Part shown: positions 9,684 to 18,431 of the stretch, piece by piece
Numbering within the stretch: position 1 is the stretch's first letter
Layout: every line of letters starts with the position of its first letter
From: Pseudaquabacterium terrae
GTDB lineage: Bacteria > Pseudomonadota > Gammaproteobacteria > Burkholderiales > Burkholderiaceae_C
Reading direction: 5' to 3'
Assembly (NCBI RefSeq): GCF_013266755.1
Contig: NZ_JABRWJ010000003.1
Location: forward strand, 558,001 to 622,000
Length of the DNA: 64,000 nt
The notes under the pieces: generated by a model
What the model was told of the DNA's origin: nothing
Databases searched by the model: none
Seen by the model: only the letters and a program-made list of their open reading frames with translations
Translations under genes and position numbers: made by a program

Positions 9684-11072
9684 TCACGCGCCGGCCACCT
9701 TCATGCGGTCCATCAGCATCGAGCCGACCGTCTTGCCGCCGAGCGTGTAGCGGTCGGCGCCCAGCGCGACGATGCCGCGCAGCATGTCGCGCAGGTTGCC
9801 GGCGATCGTCACCTCGTGCACCGGATGCACGATGCGGCCCTGCTCGACCCAGTAGCCGGCGGCGCCGCGCGAGTAGTCGCCGGTCACGTAGTTGACGCCC
9901 TGCCCCATCAGCTCGGTGACGAAGAAGCCGCGGTGCAGCTTGCGCAGCATCTGGTCGAGATGGTCGCCCGGCTGCGTGTGGCGGCTGGTCAGCGACAGGT
10001 TCTGCGAGCCGCCGGCGTGCCCGGTGGTCTTCAGGCCGAGCTTGCGCGCCGAATAGCTCGACAGGAAATAGCCCTGCACGACACCCGCATCGACGACGCG
10101 ACGCTTGCGCGTGCGCACGCCTTCGTCGTCGAACGGCGCGCTGGCCTTGCCCTTGCGCTGGTGCGGGTCCTCGTCGATGTCGAGGTGGTCGGCGAGCACC
10201 GGTTGGCCGATGCAGTCGAGCAGGAACGTGGCGCGCCGGTACAGCGCACCGCCGCTGGTGGCCTGCACGTAGGCGCCGAGCATGCCGGCGGCGAGCGAGG
10301 ACTCGAACAGGATCGGCACCTCGCAGGTGGCGATCTTGCGCGCCGCCAGCCGCGACAGCGCGCGTTCGGCGGCATAACGCCCAACCGCCTCGGGCGAGGC
10401 GAGGTCCATCGCATCGCGCATCGAGCTGTACCAGGCATCGCGCTGCATGTCGGGCTCGCCGCGGCGGCTGCGCGACGGCTGCACCGCGATCGGCGCCACC
10501 GAGATCGAATGGCGCGAGCTCGAGTAACCGCCGCGGAAGCCGCGGCTGTTGCCGGCCCAGAAGTGCGATTGCTGCGCCGAGGTACCGGCGCCTTCGCTGT
10601 TGCCGATGCGCCGGTCGGTGGCGAAAGCGGCGTCCTCGCAGCGCCGCGCCAGCTCGGCGGCGGTGTCGGCATTCAGGTCCCACGGATAGAACAGGTCGAG
10701 GTCGCGGGCGGCCTCGTCGGCGCCGGCCAGGTCGTCGGCCTCGGGCAGGCCGGCGGCCGGATCCTCGGCGGTGAAGCGCGCGATGTCATAGGCCGCGCGC
10801 ACCGTCTGCTCGATCGCCTGGCGCGAGAAGTCGGACGTGCTCGCGTTGCCGCGCCGCTGGCCGAGGTAGACGGTGACGCCGAGCGACTTGTCACGGTTGC
10901 GCTCGACGTTCTCGAGCTCGCCCTTGCGCACCGAGACCGACAGGCCCGCGCCCTCGGAAACCTCGGCGCCGGCGTCGCTGGCGCCGAGCGTGCGCGCAAT
11001 GTCCAGCGTGTCCTCGATGATCTGCTGGAACTGCTCGCGTTGAAAGGCGAAGCCCTGGGAGGTGGTGGACAT
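9684..11072 (-). CDS. pmbA: Metalloprotease PmbA (TldD/PmbA family)
   Basis: Cytoplasmic protein of 462 residues, the PmbA (TldE) subunit of the TldD/PmbA protease that matures microcins and degrades unfolded or antitoxin peptides. Recognisable segments are the N-terminal ISVRKGELENVE-like region (SVSVRKGELENVERNRDKS), HFWAGNSRGF, and the C-terminal FFVTELMGQGVNYVTGDYSRGAAGYWVE, all typical of the family. The start is the ATG of MSTTSQ at 11072; upstream in-frame sequence runs through a low-complexity repeat and is not coding. Partner tldD is not in the window, as is usual when the two are unlinked. It is divergent from darP. Confidence 0.93.
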   Translation of the reverse strand: MSTTSQGFAFQREQFQQIIEDTLDIARTLGASDAGAEVSEGAGLSVSVRKGELENVERNRDKSLGVTVYLGQRRGNASTSDFSRQAIEQTVRAAYDIARFTAEDPAAGLPEADDLAGADEAARDLDLFYPWDLNADTAAELARRCEDAAFATDRRIGNSEGAGTSAQQSHFWAGNSRGFRGGYSSSRHSISVAPIAVQPSRSRRGEPDMQRDAWYSSMRDAMDLASPEAVGRYAAERALSRLAARKIATCEVPILFESSLAAGMLGAYVQATSGGALYRRATFLLDCIGQPVLADHLDIDEDPHQRKGKASAPFDDEGVRTRKRRVVDAGVVQGYFLSSYSARKLGLKTTGHAGGSQNLSLTSRHTQPGDHLDQMLRKLHRGFFVTELMGQGVNYVTGDYSRGAAGYWVEQGRIVHPVHEVTIAGNLRDMLRGIVALGADRYTLGGKTVGSMLMDRMKVAGA

Positions 11073-11121
11073 GGGGTGCGCTCTCTTGTTTTGGGCTGGG
11101 CGACAATCATAGCCACGCCCC

Positions 11122-11157
11122 TTCACGCCCTTCACGCCCTTCACGCCCTTCACGCCC
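11122..11157. repeat. 9-bp tandem repeat (TTCACGCCC x4)
   Basis: Four perfect copies of TTCACGCCC, with a partial copy (CACGCCC) just before. The array lies in the 96-bp divergent gap between pmbA and darP, so a change in copy number would alter promoter spacing of one or both genes. Confidence 0.9.
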
Positions 11158-11168
11158 CTTGTGGCCCC

Positions 11169-11720
11169 ATGCGCCCCGATCCCGAAGACCAAGACGACAG
11201 CGCCGCCGAGCGCCCGAGCAAGACCCAGCTCAAGCAGCACAGCCATGCGCTGCAGGCGCTCGGTGCCGAGCTGGCCGAGCTGCCCGACGACCGCTTCGCC
11301 GCGACGCCGATGCCCGAGGCGCTGCGCGAAGCGATCCTGACCTACCGCCGCACCAAGTCGCATGAAGGGCGGCGCCGCCAGCTGCAGTACGTCGGCAAGC
11401 AGATGCGCGCGGCCGACGAGGAGCCGCTGCGCGAGGCGGTGGCCTCGTTCAAGCTCGGCTCGGCGAAGGACACGCTGATGCTGCACGAGGCCGAGCGCTG
11501 GCGCGACGAGCTGATCGCCGGCGACGACGCGTCGACGCGTTGGGCCGCGACCTATCCGCAGTCCGACCTGCAGCGCCTGCGCAGCCTGATCCGCACCGCG
11601 CGCAAGGATGCCGCCGCGCAGCCCGAGCAGCGCAGCGGCCGCGGCTACCGCGAGCTGTTCCAGTTCATCAAGCCGTGGCTGGCCACCGATGCCGAGGACG
11701 GGAGTAAATCCGATGAGTGA
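11169..11720 (+). CDS. darP: DarP/YjgA family ribosome-associated protein
   Basis: 183-residue alpha-helical protein of the DUF615 family. E. coli DarP (YjgA) helps late maturation of the 50S subunit near the peptidyl transferase centre. Family features seen here are the SKTQLKQHSHALQALG start, the LREAILTYRRTKSHEGRRRQ segment and the C-terminal RELFQFIKPWL. Length equals the E. coli protein. ATG at 11169 was chosen because the upstream sequence is the non-coding 9-bp repeat. The last 8 bp overlap mogA. Confidence 0.93.
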   Translation: MRPDPEDQDDSAAERPSKTQLKQHSHALQALGAELAELPDDRFAATPMPEALREAILTYRRTKSHEGRRRQLQYVGKQMRAADEEPLREAVASFKLGSAKDTLMLHEAERWRDELIAGDDASTRWAATYPQSDLQRLRSLIRTARKDAAAQPEQRSGRGYRELFQFIKPWLATDAEDGSKSDE

Positions 11721-12294
11721 CTTCGACCCGCTGCGCATCGGCGTGATCTCGGTCAGCGACCGCGCGTCGGCCGGCGTCTACGAGGACAAGGGCATCCCGG
11801 CGCTGCAGGACTGGCTGGCCCGCGCGCTGCGCAACCCGATCGAGTGGCAGACGCGGCTGATCCCCGACGAGCTGGACACCATCAGCGAGGCGCTGCGCGA
11901 GCTGGTCGACGGCGCGCGCTGCGACCTGGTGCTGACAACAGGCGGCACCGGCCCGGCGCCGCGCGACGTGACGCCCGAGGCGACGCTGGCGGTCGCCGAC
12001 AAGGAAATGCCCGGCTTCGGCGAACAGATGCGGCAGATCAGCCTGCGCTTCGTGCCGACGGCGATCCTGTCGCGCCAGGTCGCGGTGATCCGCGGCCGTG
12101 CGCTGATCATCAACCTGCCGGGCCAGCCGAAGTCGATCGCCGAAACGCTGCAAGGCCTGCCCGAGCAGGGCGTGCCGGGCATCTTCGCCGCGGTGCCCTA
12201 CTGCATCGACCTGATCGGCGGGCCCTACCTCGAGACCGACGAGGCGGTCTGCAAGGCGTTCCGGCCCAAGTCGGCCATCCGGCCGACTACTTGA
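11713..12294 (+). CDS. mogA: Molybdopterin adenylyltransferase
   Basis: 193-residue MogA, which adenylates molybdopterin before molybdate insertion in molybdenum cofactor synthesis. The nucleotide and pterin-binding motifs [28 protein letters not shown] and LPGQPKSI are all present. An in-frame ATG with GGAG 8 nt upstream fixes the start, overlapping the darP stop by 8 bp, so the pair is an operon; this darP-mogA order is common in betaproteobacteria. Its 3' end overlaps the convergent cysE gene by 8 bp. Confidence 0.95.
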   Translation: MSDFDPLRIGVISVSDRASAGVYEDKGIPALQDWLARALRNPIEWQTRLIPDELDTISEALRELVDGARCDLVLTTGGTGPAPRDVTPEATLAVADKEMPGFGEQMRQISLRFVPTAILSRQVAVIRGRALIINLPGQPKSIAETLQGLPEQGVPGIFAAVPYCIDLIGGPYLETDEAVCKAFRPKSAIRPTT

Positions 12295-13066
12295 CGAGCC
12301 GGTTCAGCCCCTCGGCATCGAAGTTTTCGGTGGTGTGCGCATCCTGCGGCACGCATTCGGCCGCCGGCAGCTCGCGCGCGCCCGACGAGAGCTTCTCGAT
12401 CGCCTGCCACAGCAGGGCGATCTGGTGCTCGTGGCTCGACGCGTTGTCGATCAGCCCCTTCATCGCCTGCGCCACCGGGTCGTCGCCCAGCGTCACGCCG
12501 TAGGCCGAGAAGCCCATCTTGGCCGCCGCTTCCTCGCGCTGCGCATCGGCCGACTTCTGCACGATGCGCGCCGGGATGCCGACCGCCGTCGCGCCCGCTG
12601 GCACCGGCTGCAGCAGCACCGCGTTGGAGCCGATCCGCGCGCCGTCGCCGACCGTGAAGCCGCCGAGCACCTTCGCGCCGGCGCTGACGATCACGCCGCG
12701 GCCGAGTGTCGGATGGCGCTTCGCGCCCTTGGTCAGCGAGGTGCCGCCCAAGGTCACGCCCTGGTAGATCGTGCATTCGTCGCCGACCTCGGCGGTCTCG
12801 CCGATGACGATGCCCATGCCGTGGTCGATGAAGACGCGGCGGCCGATCGTCGCGCCCGGGTGGATCTCGATGCCGCTGAAGAAGCGGCCCAGGTGCGACA
12901 GGAAGCGGCCGGTCACCGTGAAGCCGGCTTTCCAGGCGCGGTGCGCGAGGCGGTGCCAGATCAGCGCGTGCAGGCCGGGATAACAGGTGATGACCTCCCA
13001 GGTCGAGCGCGCGGCGGGGTCGCGCTCACGGATGCAGGCAATGTCTTCACGCAGGCGGCTGAACAT
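12287..13066 (-). CDS. cysE: Serine O-acetyltransferase
   Basis: 259-residue serine acetyltransferase, which makes O-acetylserine from serine and acetyl-CoA, the first step of cysteine synthesis. An alpha-helical N-terminal region ([19 protein letters not shown]) precedes left-handed beta-helix hexapeptide repeats at about residues 70-180, with the catalytic Asp-His in [14 protein letters not shown] and the acetyl-CoA site around [10 protein letters not shown]. The C-terminal tail carries the acidic, variable end typical of the family; E. coli CysE has 273 residues. It ends 8 bp inside mogA (convergent) and lies 44 bp downstream of trmJ on the same strand. Confidence 0.94.
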   Translation of the reverse strand: MFSRLREDIACIRERDPAARSTWEVITCYPGLHALIWHRLAHRAWKAGFTVTGRFLSHLGRFFSGIEIHPGATIGRRVFIDHGMGIVIGETAEVGDECTIYQGVTLGGTSLTKGAKRHPTLGRGVIVSAGAKVLGGFTVGDGARIGSNAVLLQPVPAGATAVGIPARIVQKSADAQREEAAAKMGFSAYGVTLGDDPVAQAMKGLIDNASSHEHQIALLWQAIEKLSSGARELPAAECVPQDAHTTENFDAEGLNRLVK

Positions 13067-13110
13067 CTCTGAGGTCCCGGGTCAAAGGCGCGGCCAGTGT
13101 ATGCGGGCCG

Positions 13111-13911
13111 CTATTTCCCTGCCGGCGGGCGACTTGTCTGCTGCACCGCGCGGGCGATGCCGCGCAGGATGTGCAGCTCCTCGCGCGTCAGCTGCGCGCG
13201 GTTCAAGAGCTGCTGCAGCCGCGGCAGCAGCCGCTTCGGCGCCGCCGGGTCGAGAAAGCCGATCTGCTCCAGCGTCTCCCGCCAATGCTCGAGCGCGCCG
13301 ATCACCTCGGGCAGGCTGGCGTGCTCGACCCGCGGCGTGCGCGGCACCACCGCGAAGCCGCCGCGCGCCTGGCGCCACTCGTAGGCGATCAGCTGCACCG
13401 CCTGCGCCAGGTTCAGCGAGCCGTAGTCCGGATGCGTCGGGATGCTCAGGCAGGCCTGGCAGCGCCAGACGTCCTCGTTGGCCAGCCCGAAGCGCTCGCT
13501 GCCGAAGACGAAGGCGATGCGCCGGCCGTCGGCGGCCAGCGCCGGGAAGTGGTCCCGCGGCGCAAACGTCGGCGGCCCGAAATCGCGCGGCGTCATCGCC
13601 GTGGCGCAGGCGATGTGGATGCCCTCCAGCGCCTCGGCCAGCGTGTCGACGATGCGCGCGCGCGTCAGCACGTCGGCCGCGCCGCTGGCCATCGCCACGG
13701 TCTCCTCGTGGCTCAGCACGTCGGCAAAACGCGGCTGCACCAGCACCAGCTCGGCAAAGCCCATCACCTTGATCGCGCGCGCTGCCGCGCCGACGTTGCC
13801 GCGGTGGCTCGTGCGCATCAGCACGAAACGCGTCGGGTCGGGCGGCGGCGGGGGTTCTGTCACGGTGGGGTCACGGCGGCTAAAATCGCGGGCTTCGGCA
13901 TCGACGGCCAT
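13111..13911 (-). CDS. trmJ: tRNA (Cm32/Um32) methyltransferase, TrmJ-type
   Basis: SPOUT-fold RNA methyltransferase of up to 266 residues. TrmJ 2'-O-methylates position 32 of tRNAs. The N-terminal block [20 protein letters not shown] and the knot motifs [13 protein letters not shown] and [17 protein letters not shown] are diagnostic; the C-terminal helical region [18 protein letters not shown] follows. The start is uncertain: the ATG at 13911 gives a proline-rich leader and would overlap the suhB promoter, whereas a GTG at 13863 gives [13 protein letters not shown] and fits family length (about 245-257) better. It is divergent from suhB. Confidence 0.9.
   Translation of the reverse strand: MAVDAEARDFSRRDPTVTEPPPPPDPTRFVLMRTSHRGNVGAAARAIKVMGFAELVLVQPRFADVLSHEETVAMASGAADVLTRARIVDTLAEALEGIHIACATAMTPRDFGPPTFAPRDHFPALAADGRRIAFVFGSERFGLANEDVWRCQACLSIPTHPDYGSLNLAQAVQLIAYEWRQARGGFAVVPRTPRVEHASLPEVIGALEHWRETLEQIGFLDPAAPKRLLPRLQQLLNRAQLTREELHILRGIARAVQQTSRPPAGK
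13857..13886 (+). promoter_or_regulatory. Putative suhB promoter
   Basis: CTGTCA (13857-13862), 18-bp spacer, TAAAAT (13881-13886). The TAAAATCGCGG context is typical of sigma-70 -10 regions in this order. It lies 94 bp upstream of the suhB ATG and inside the longest possible trmJ frame, which argues for the shorter trmJ start. Confidence 0.5.
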
Positions 13912-13979
13912 TGTCGTTCGCCCGCGCTCTTTCCCTTCGCCGCCGCACCGCCCCCCTCTCCAGGAATCCAGGACGTCCC

Positions 13980-15020
13980 ATGACGCAACAGCAACAGCTG
14001 CACCCGATGCTCAACATCGCCATCAAGGCCGCACGCGCCGCCGGGGCGATCATCAACCGCGGTTCACAGGACCTGGACATCCTGAAGATCACGCACAAGG
14101 GCCCGAACGACTTCGTCAGCGAAGTCGACCAGGCGGCCGAGAACGCGATCATCGAAACGCTGCTGACGGCCTATCCCGGCCACGGCATCCTGGCCGAAGA
14201 GTCCGGCCGGGAGCACGGTGCGAAGAACAGCGAATTCGTCTGGATCATCGATCCGCTCGACGGCACCACCAACTTCCTGCACGGCTTCCCGGTCTACGCG
14301 GTGTCGATCGCGCTCGCGCACCGCGGCGTGGTGCAGCAGGCCGTCGTCTACGACCCGACCCGCAACGACCTCTTCTACGCCTCGCGCGGGCGCGGCGCCT
14401 TCCTCAACGACCGCCGCCTGCGCGTCAGCAAGCGCATCCGTCTTTCCGACTCCTTGATCGGCACCGGCTTCCCGTTCCGCAAGGGCGACAGCTTCCAGCG
14501 CTACGTCAAGATGTTCGAGACCGTGATGCAGGCCTGCGCCGGCGTGCGCCGGCCCGGCGCGGCCGCTCTGGATCTGTGTTATGTCGCCGCCGGCTGGTAC
14601 GACGGCTTCTTCGAGACCGGGCTCAATCCGTGGGACATGGCGGCCGGCTCGCTGATGATCACCGAGGCCGGCGGCCTGGTCGGCAACTTCACCGGCGAGG
14701 CCGACTACCTGTACCAGCGCGAACTGGTCGCCGGCAATCCGAAGGTCTACGCGCAGCTGGTCACGCTGCTGGCGCCGTATACGCGCGTCATCAAGGCCGA
14801 CGAGCCGGGCGCGGAGCATGCGCCGGCCGCGGCGCCGGCATCGGACATCGTCGCCGACGCGCTGGCCGGCGCGATCGCCCAGGCCGACGCGCCGCCGCCG
14901 GCCGACGTCCCGCGCGAGCGCAAGCCGGTGCGCATCCGCAAGCCCGTGGCGCCCGCCGATGGCGAGGCGCCCGCCGCACCGCCCCCGGCGCGCCGCCCTG
15001 CGCGCACGCCGCGCGGCTGA
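13980..15020 (+). CDS. suhB: Inositol-1-monophosphatase SuhB with extended tail
   Basis: 346-residue protein; the first ~262 residues are a complete inositol monophosphatase/SuhB. The metal-binding motifs are present: [32 protein letters not shown] and WDMAAGSL. SuhB hydrolyses inositol phosphates and also joins the rRNA transcription antitermination complex. The remaining ~80 residues are a low-complexity Ala/Pro tail that turns basic ([12 protein letters not shown], then RRPARTPRG) and has no counterpart in E. coli SuhB (267 residues). ATG at 13980 was chosen because [11 protein letters not shown] matches the usual N-terminus. It is divergent from trmJ. Confidence 0.94.
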   Translation: MTQQQQLHPMLNIAIKAARAAGAIINRGSQDLDILKITHKGPNDFVSEVDQAAENAIIETLLTAYPGHGILAEESGREHGAKNSEFVWIIDPLDGTTNFLHGFPVYAVSIALAHRGVVQQAVVYDPTRNDLFYASRGRGAFLNDRRLRVSKRIRLSDSLIGTGFPFRKGDSFQRYVKMFETVMQACAGVRRPGAAALDLCYVAAGWYDGFFETGLNPWDMAAGSLMITEAGGLVGNFTGEADYLYQRELVAGNPKVYAQLVTLLAPYTRVIKADEPGAEHAPAAAPASDIVADALAGAIAQADAPPPADVPRERKPVRIRKPVAPADGEAPAAPPPARRPARTPRG

Positions 15021-15147
15021 CGCCGTAGGGACTCTCCGACAGCCGCGGCGCGGCGCGTCCGACGTTGCAAGTGATGGATGACCGGCATCGGTCGGCCCCG
15101 TGCGGCCCTAAGGTTCATGCACACCATCCACCTGTTGGAGCAAAACC

Positions 15148-15594
15148 ATGAATCGTCGTTGGCCTGCCGCCGTGTTCCTCGCTTCCGCCGCCGTCCTCGG
15201 CGGTTGCGGTTCGACTTCTTCCGTTCCTGACGCGCCGATCACCTACGGCTCGTCGTACAGCGTGTCCACGGGTACCGTGCAAGGCATCGACGTCGTCGGT
15301 TCCGAGCAACGCGGCCCGGGTGCCGGCGCGGTGCTCGGCGCCGTGATCGGCGGCGTGCTCGGCAACCAGGTCGGCTCGGGCAGCGGCCGTGCTGCCGCCA
15401 CGGGCATCGGCGCGGTGGGCGGCGCGATCATCGGCCACCAGATCCAGAAGCGTAATGCCGATGACGTCTATCGCGTCAGCGTGCGCTTCGACAACGGCGA
15501 ACGCCGCCACTTCGACTTCCAGCGCATCGACGATCTGCGCGTCGGCGACCGCGTGCGCTACGACGGCGGACAGCTGCACCGGACGTACGGCTGA
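15148..15594 (+). CDS. Glycine-zipper 2TM lipoprotein (17 kDa antigen type)
   Basis: 148-residue outer-membrane lipoprotein. The signal ends in the lipobox VLGGC (Cys near residue 20). Residues about 57-95 are a glycine zipper (GPGAGAVLGAVIGGVLGNQV then GIGAVGGAIIGHQIQ), the Rickettsia 17 kDa antigen/SlyB type membrane hairpin, followed by a small beta domain (YRVSVRFDNGERRHFDF and RVGDRVRYDG). Such proteins are thought to stabilise the outer membrane under stress. The ORF has a GGAG Shine-Dalgarno (ttggagcaaaacc) and ends 139 bp before a strong terminator. Confidence 0.9.
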   Translation: MNRRWPAAVFLASAAVLGGCGSTSSVPDAPITYGSSYSVSTGTVQGIDVVGSEQRGPGAGAVLGAVIGGVLGNQVGSGSGRAAATGIGAVGGAIIGHQIQKRNADDVYRVSVRFDNGERRHFDFQRIDDLRVGDRVRYDGGQLHRTYG

Positions 15595-15733
15595 CACCTG
15601 TCCCCGGCCCGCCGCAGTCGCCGATCAACGCGAGTGCGGCGGGCTTCAAGCCCCGAGGGCGTCCCGGCGAGGGTCTGCCTGACGGGCGCGGTTGGTGACC
15701 CCAGCGGCAGTGCCGCTGCCACCTACCGCAAGC

Positions 15734-15767
15734 GATGCGGGTCGTTCGCGACCCGCATCTCCTTTTT
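15734..15767 (+). terminator. Rho-independent terminator
   Basis: 11-bp perfect stem GATGCGGGTCG / CGACCCGCATC with a TTCG tetraloop, followed by TCCTTTTT. It terminates plus-strand transcription from the glycine-zipper lipoprotein. A second GC-rich hairpin (15607-15616 with 15635-15644, 10-bp stem, 18-nt loop) lies between the stop codon and this terminator. Confidence 0.88.
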
Positions 15768-15801
15768 GGCTGTCGTCAGAATCCCTTGCCGGACCCCGCG
15801 A

Positions 15802-16275
15802 TCAAGCGTCGGGCGCGTGCGCCGCGACGATCGCCTCGATCTCCACCGTGATGTTGCCCGGCAGCGAGCCCATGCCGACCGCCGAGCGCGCATGGCTGCC
15901 GTCCTCCGGGCCGAAGACATCGAGGAACAGGTCGGAGCAGCCGTTGATGACCAGCGGGTGGTCGTTGAAATCGGGCGCGGCGTTGACCATGCCGAGCAGC
16001 TTGACGATGCGCTTGACGCGCGCCAGGTCGCCCAGCACCTCGTGCAGCACCGCCAGCAGGTTCATGCCGGCGAGCCGCGCGTGGGCATACGCTTCGTCGA
16101 GGCTGACGTCGCGGCCGACCTTGCCGGTGCACAACCGCCCGTCGGCCGTCAGCGGCCCCTGGCCGGACAGGTAGATCAGGCCACCTTCGCGCACGTGGCT
16201 GCGGTAGCTGGCCACCGGCCGCGGCGCCGCCGGCAGCACCAGGCCGCGTGCGTGCAGCCGCTGGTAGCGGTCCAT
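15802..16275 (-). CDS. RidA/YjgF family protein
   Basis: 157-residue member of the RidA superfamily, somewhat longer than the 128-residue RidA. RidA proteins hydrolyse reactive enamine/imine intermediates released by PLP enzymes. The conserved C-terminal core ARSAVGMGSLPGNITVEIEAI is present, including the Arg that binds the substrate carboxylate; the N-terminal half has YLSGQGPLTADG. The start overlaps the IclR gene stop by one base (TGATG), so the two are one operon. The nearby divergent PLP enzyme is a plausible source of the imine it would clear. Subfamily assignment is uncertain. Confidence 0.85.
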   Translation of the reverse strand: MDRYQRLHARGLVLPAAPRPVASYRSHVREGGLIYLSGQGPLTADGRLCTGKVGRDVSLDEAYAHARLAGMNLLAVLHEVLGDLARVKRIVKLLGMVNAAPDFNDHPLVINGCSDLFLDVFGPEDGSHARSAVGMGSLPGNITVEIEAIVAAHAPDA

Positions 16276-17078
16276 CAGGCGGCCCGCGGCTCGGCCACCG
16301 TGCGCCAGCCCAGGCGCTGCTCGATGCGCTCGGCAGCGGCCTGCACCGCACGCGCATAACGCTCATGCTGCGCGGCCTTGGCTTCGGGCAACACGATCGA
16401 GATCGTGATCTGGCATTCGCCGCGCTCGTTGACCACCGGCGCGGCCAGGCAGGCCACCGACGCATCCGATTCGCCGACCTGCATGCTCAGCCGCTGCTCC
16501 AGCGCCGCCGCCGAGGCCTGCGCCAGCTTGCGCGCATCGGTCTCGGCACGGCCGGTGGGCGAGGCCTTGGCATGCTTCGCAAAGTACGCGGCCCGCTTCG
16601 CCGGCGGCAGGTGGCCGACCAGCAGCCGGCCCGACGCGGTCCAGTTCGACGGCACGCGCGAGCCGACGCGCGAGGTGACGCGAAAGTGCCCCGGCCCCTC
16701 GGCCATCAGCAGCACGACCATCATGCCCTCGTCGCGGCCGCAGATCTGCACCGTCTCCTCGACCTCGCGGCTCAGGCGCTGCATCTCCTCGCCGGCGACG
16801 GCGAGCAGGTCGAGCGAGCTGGCGTAGAGCAGACCGTAGCCATAGAGCCGCGGGCCGAGCCAGACGCGCCGGTCGTCGGCGCGCATCAGCAGGCCGCGCT
16901 CGACCAGGTCGTCGATGATCGAATACATGGTCGACAGCGGCGCGCCGGCGGTGCGCGCGATGTCGTACGCGGTCATCGGTGCGCCGGTCGCCTGCAACTG
17001 GTCGAGCACTTGCAAGGCGCGGTCGAGCGCGCTGACGCGGCTGCGGGGCTGCGGCGCGGGGCCGCCTTTCGTGGGCAT
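16275..17078 (-). CDS. IclR-family transcriptional regulator
   Basis: 267-residue IclR-type regulator. An N-terminal winged helix-turn-helix (residues about 12-75, SALDRALQVLDQL ... LSTMYSIIDDLVERGLL) precedes the ligand-binding domain (about 90-260, with CLAAPVVNERGECQITISI). It is transcribed divergently from the PLP-enzyme/ABC-importer operon and together with the RidA-like gene. The 148-bp divergent gap contains a plus-strand promoter with a tandem repeat over the start region, the likely operator. The controlled substrate is not known. Confidence 0.9.
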   Translation of the reverse strand: MPTKGGPAPQPRSRVSALDRALQVLDQLQATGAPMTAYDIARTAGAPLSTMYSIIDDLVERGLLMRADDRRVWLGPRLYGYGLLYASSLDLLAVAGEEMQRLSREVEETVQICGRDEGMMVVLLMAEGPGHFRVTSRVGSRVPSNWTASGRLLVGHLPPAKRAAYFAKHAKASPTGRAETDARKLAQASAAALEQRLSMQVGESDASVACLAAPVVNERGECQITISIVLPEAKAAQHERYARAVQAAAERIEQRLGWRTVAEPRAA

Positions 17079-17113
17079 CTCGGGACAGCTCCTGCGGCGG
17101 CCGTTCAGCCGCC

Positions 17114-17141
17114 TTGACTTGCCGCGAGCCTACGCTAAGAT
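17114..17141 (+). promoter_or_regulatory. Sigma-70-like promoter of PLP enzyme/ABC operon
   Basis: TTGACT (17114-17119), 16-bp spacer, TAAGAT (17136-17141). It lies 85 bp before the ATG of the PLP-enzyme gene. The first of two tandem repeats starts at the last base of the -10 box. Confidence 0.6.
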
Positions 17142-17173
17142 ATTCCGTAATTCAAGTAGCTATTCCATAACTG
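17141..17173. promoter_or_regulatory. Tandem repeat, candidate IclR operator
   Basis: TATTCCGTAATTC (17141-17153) and TATTCCATAACTG (17161-17173): 9 of the first 10 bases match, and the period is 20 bp, close to two helical turns. The pair covers the expected transcription start of the plus-strand operon, where bound repressor would block initiation. The surroundings are unusually AT-rich for this genome. Confidence 0.5.
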
Positions 17174-17226
17174 TGTAATCGCCTCCGCGTCCGACCTCGT
17201 CGTCCTCCACCCTCGATCGGCCTGCC

Positions 17227-18414
17227 ATGGACCTGCGCACGCAGCTTGGTTTGCGCCCCGTCATCAACGTGTCGGGCACGATGACATCGCTGGGCGCGTC
17301 GATCGCGGTGCCGGCGGCCGTCGAGGCGGCCGCGGCGATCCTGCCGCAGTTCGTCGAGATCGCCGACCTGCAGCGCTGCGCCAGCGCGGCGATCGCCCGC
17401 GCCTGCGGGTCCGAGGCCGGCTTCATCACCGCATCGTGCGCCGCCGGCATCACGCTGGCGGTGGCCGGCACGATGACCGGAGACGACCTCGCGGCCATCG
17501 AACGCCTGCCCGACTGCAGCGGCCTGAAGCATGCGGTCGTGATGCAGGCCGGCCACCTCGTCAACTACGGCGCGCCGATCGACCAGGCCGTGCGACTCGC
17601 GGGCGCCCGCGTCGTGCCGGTGGGCCAGGCGACCGAGGCGCACGGCTACCAGCTCGAAGGCGCCATCGGCCCATCCACCACCGCGGTATTGCACGTGGTC
17701 TCGCACCACACGGTGTCGTACGCGCAGATCCCGCTGGTGACGGTGATCGAGGTCGCGCATGCGCGCGGCGTGCCGGTGATCGTCGACGCCGCATCGGAGT
17801 ACGACCTGCGCGGCTTCATCAGCCGGGGCGCCGACATCGCGCTGTACTCGGCGCACAAGTTCCTCGGTGGGCCGACTGCCGGAATCGTCGCCGGCCGCAA
17901 GGCGCTGGTGCGCGCGGCCTATCTGCAGAACCACGGCATCGGCCGTGGCATGAAGGTCGGCAAGGAAGGCATCTACGGCAGCATCGCCGCGCTGCAGGCC
18001 TGGGGCGCGCGCGACCACGCCGCCGTGCGCGAATCCGAGCGCGCCTGCCTCTATCTCTGGCGCGATGGCCTGGCCGGGCAGCCCGGCGTGCGCGCGGTGA
18101 TCGAGCCCGACCCGACCGGCAATCCGCTCGAGCGCCTGCGCATCCACATCGATGCGCGCAGCGCGCACATCACCGCATGGGACTTCGTCGACGCACTCGC
18201 CGCCGGCGAGCCGCCGGTGATCGCGCGTGACCACGAGGCCGAGCTCGGCTACTTCGACCTCGACCCCTGCAACCTGCATCCGGGCCAGGAGCGCCTGGTG
18301 CTGCAGGCCCTGACCACCGCACTCGAGCGCGCGCGCAGCGAGCGCCGGCCGGCGACGCCGCTGGCCGAACGCCGCCGGCGCCAGATCGCGCAGCGGCTGC
18401 GCTGGCCCGATTGA
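17227..18414 (+). CDS. SelA/DgaE-like PLP-dependent enzyme
   Basis: 395-residue fold-type I PLP enzyme of the SelA-like group, which includes selenocysteine synthase and D-glucosaminate-6-phosphate ammonia-lyase (DgaE). The PLP lysine is probably K211 in LYSAHKFLGGPTAG; the cofactor Asp lies in VPVIVDAASEYD, and the glycine-rich FITASCAAGITLAVAG precedes it. No SelB, SelD or tRNA-Sec is nearby, so a catabolic ammonia-lyase or related role is more likely than selenocysteine synthesis. It heads an operon with an amino acid-type ABC importer and faces an IclR-RidA pair, which fits deamination of an imported amino compound. The exact substrate is unknown. Confidence 0.8.
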   Translation: MDLRTQLGLRPVINVSGTMTSLGASIAVPAAVEAAAAILPQFVEIADLQRCASAAIARACGSEAGFITASCAAGITLAVAGTMTGDDLAAIERLPDCSGLKHAVVMQAGHLVNYGAPIDQAVRLAGARVVPVGQATEAHGYQLEGAIGPSTTAVLHVVSHHTVSYAQIPLVTVIEVAHARGVPVIVDAASEYDLRGFISRGADIALYSAHKFLGGPTAGIVAGRKALVRAAYLQNHGIGRGMKVGKEGIYGSIAALQAWGARDHAAVRESERACLYLWRDGLAGQPGVRAVIEPDPTGNPLERLRIHIDARSAHITAWDFVDALAAGEPPVIARDHEAELGYFDLDPCNLHPGQERLVLQALTTALERARSERRPATPLAERRRRQIAQRLRWPD

Positions 18415-18431
18415 TTCAACGGAGGAAGAGC

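Noticed and set aside
11122..11157. Repeat array as a CRISPR candidate
   Set aside because: Unit of 9 bp without spacers, so a simple tandem repeat.
17227..18414. Selenocysteine synthase (selA)
   Set aside because: No selB, selD or tRNA-Sec nearby, and the operon is catabolic transport, so only the fold is shared.
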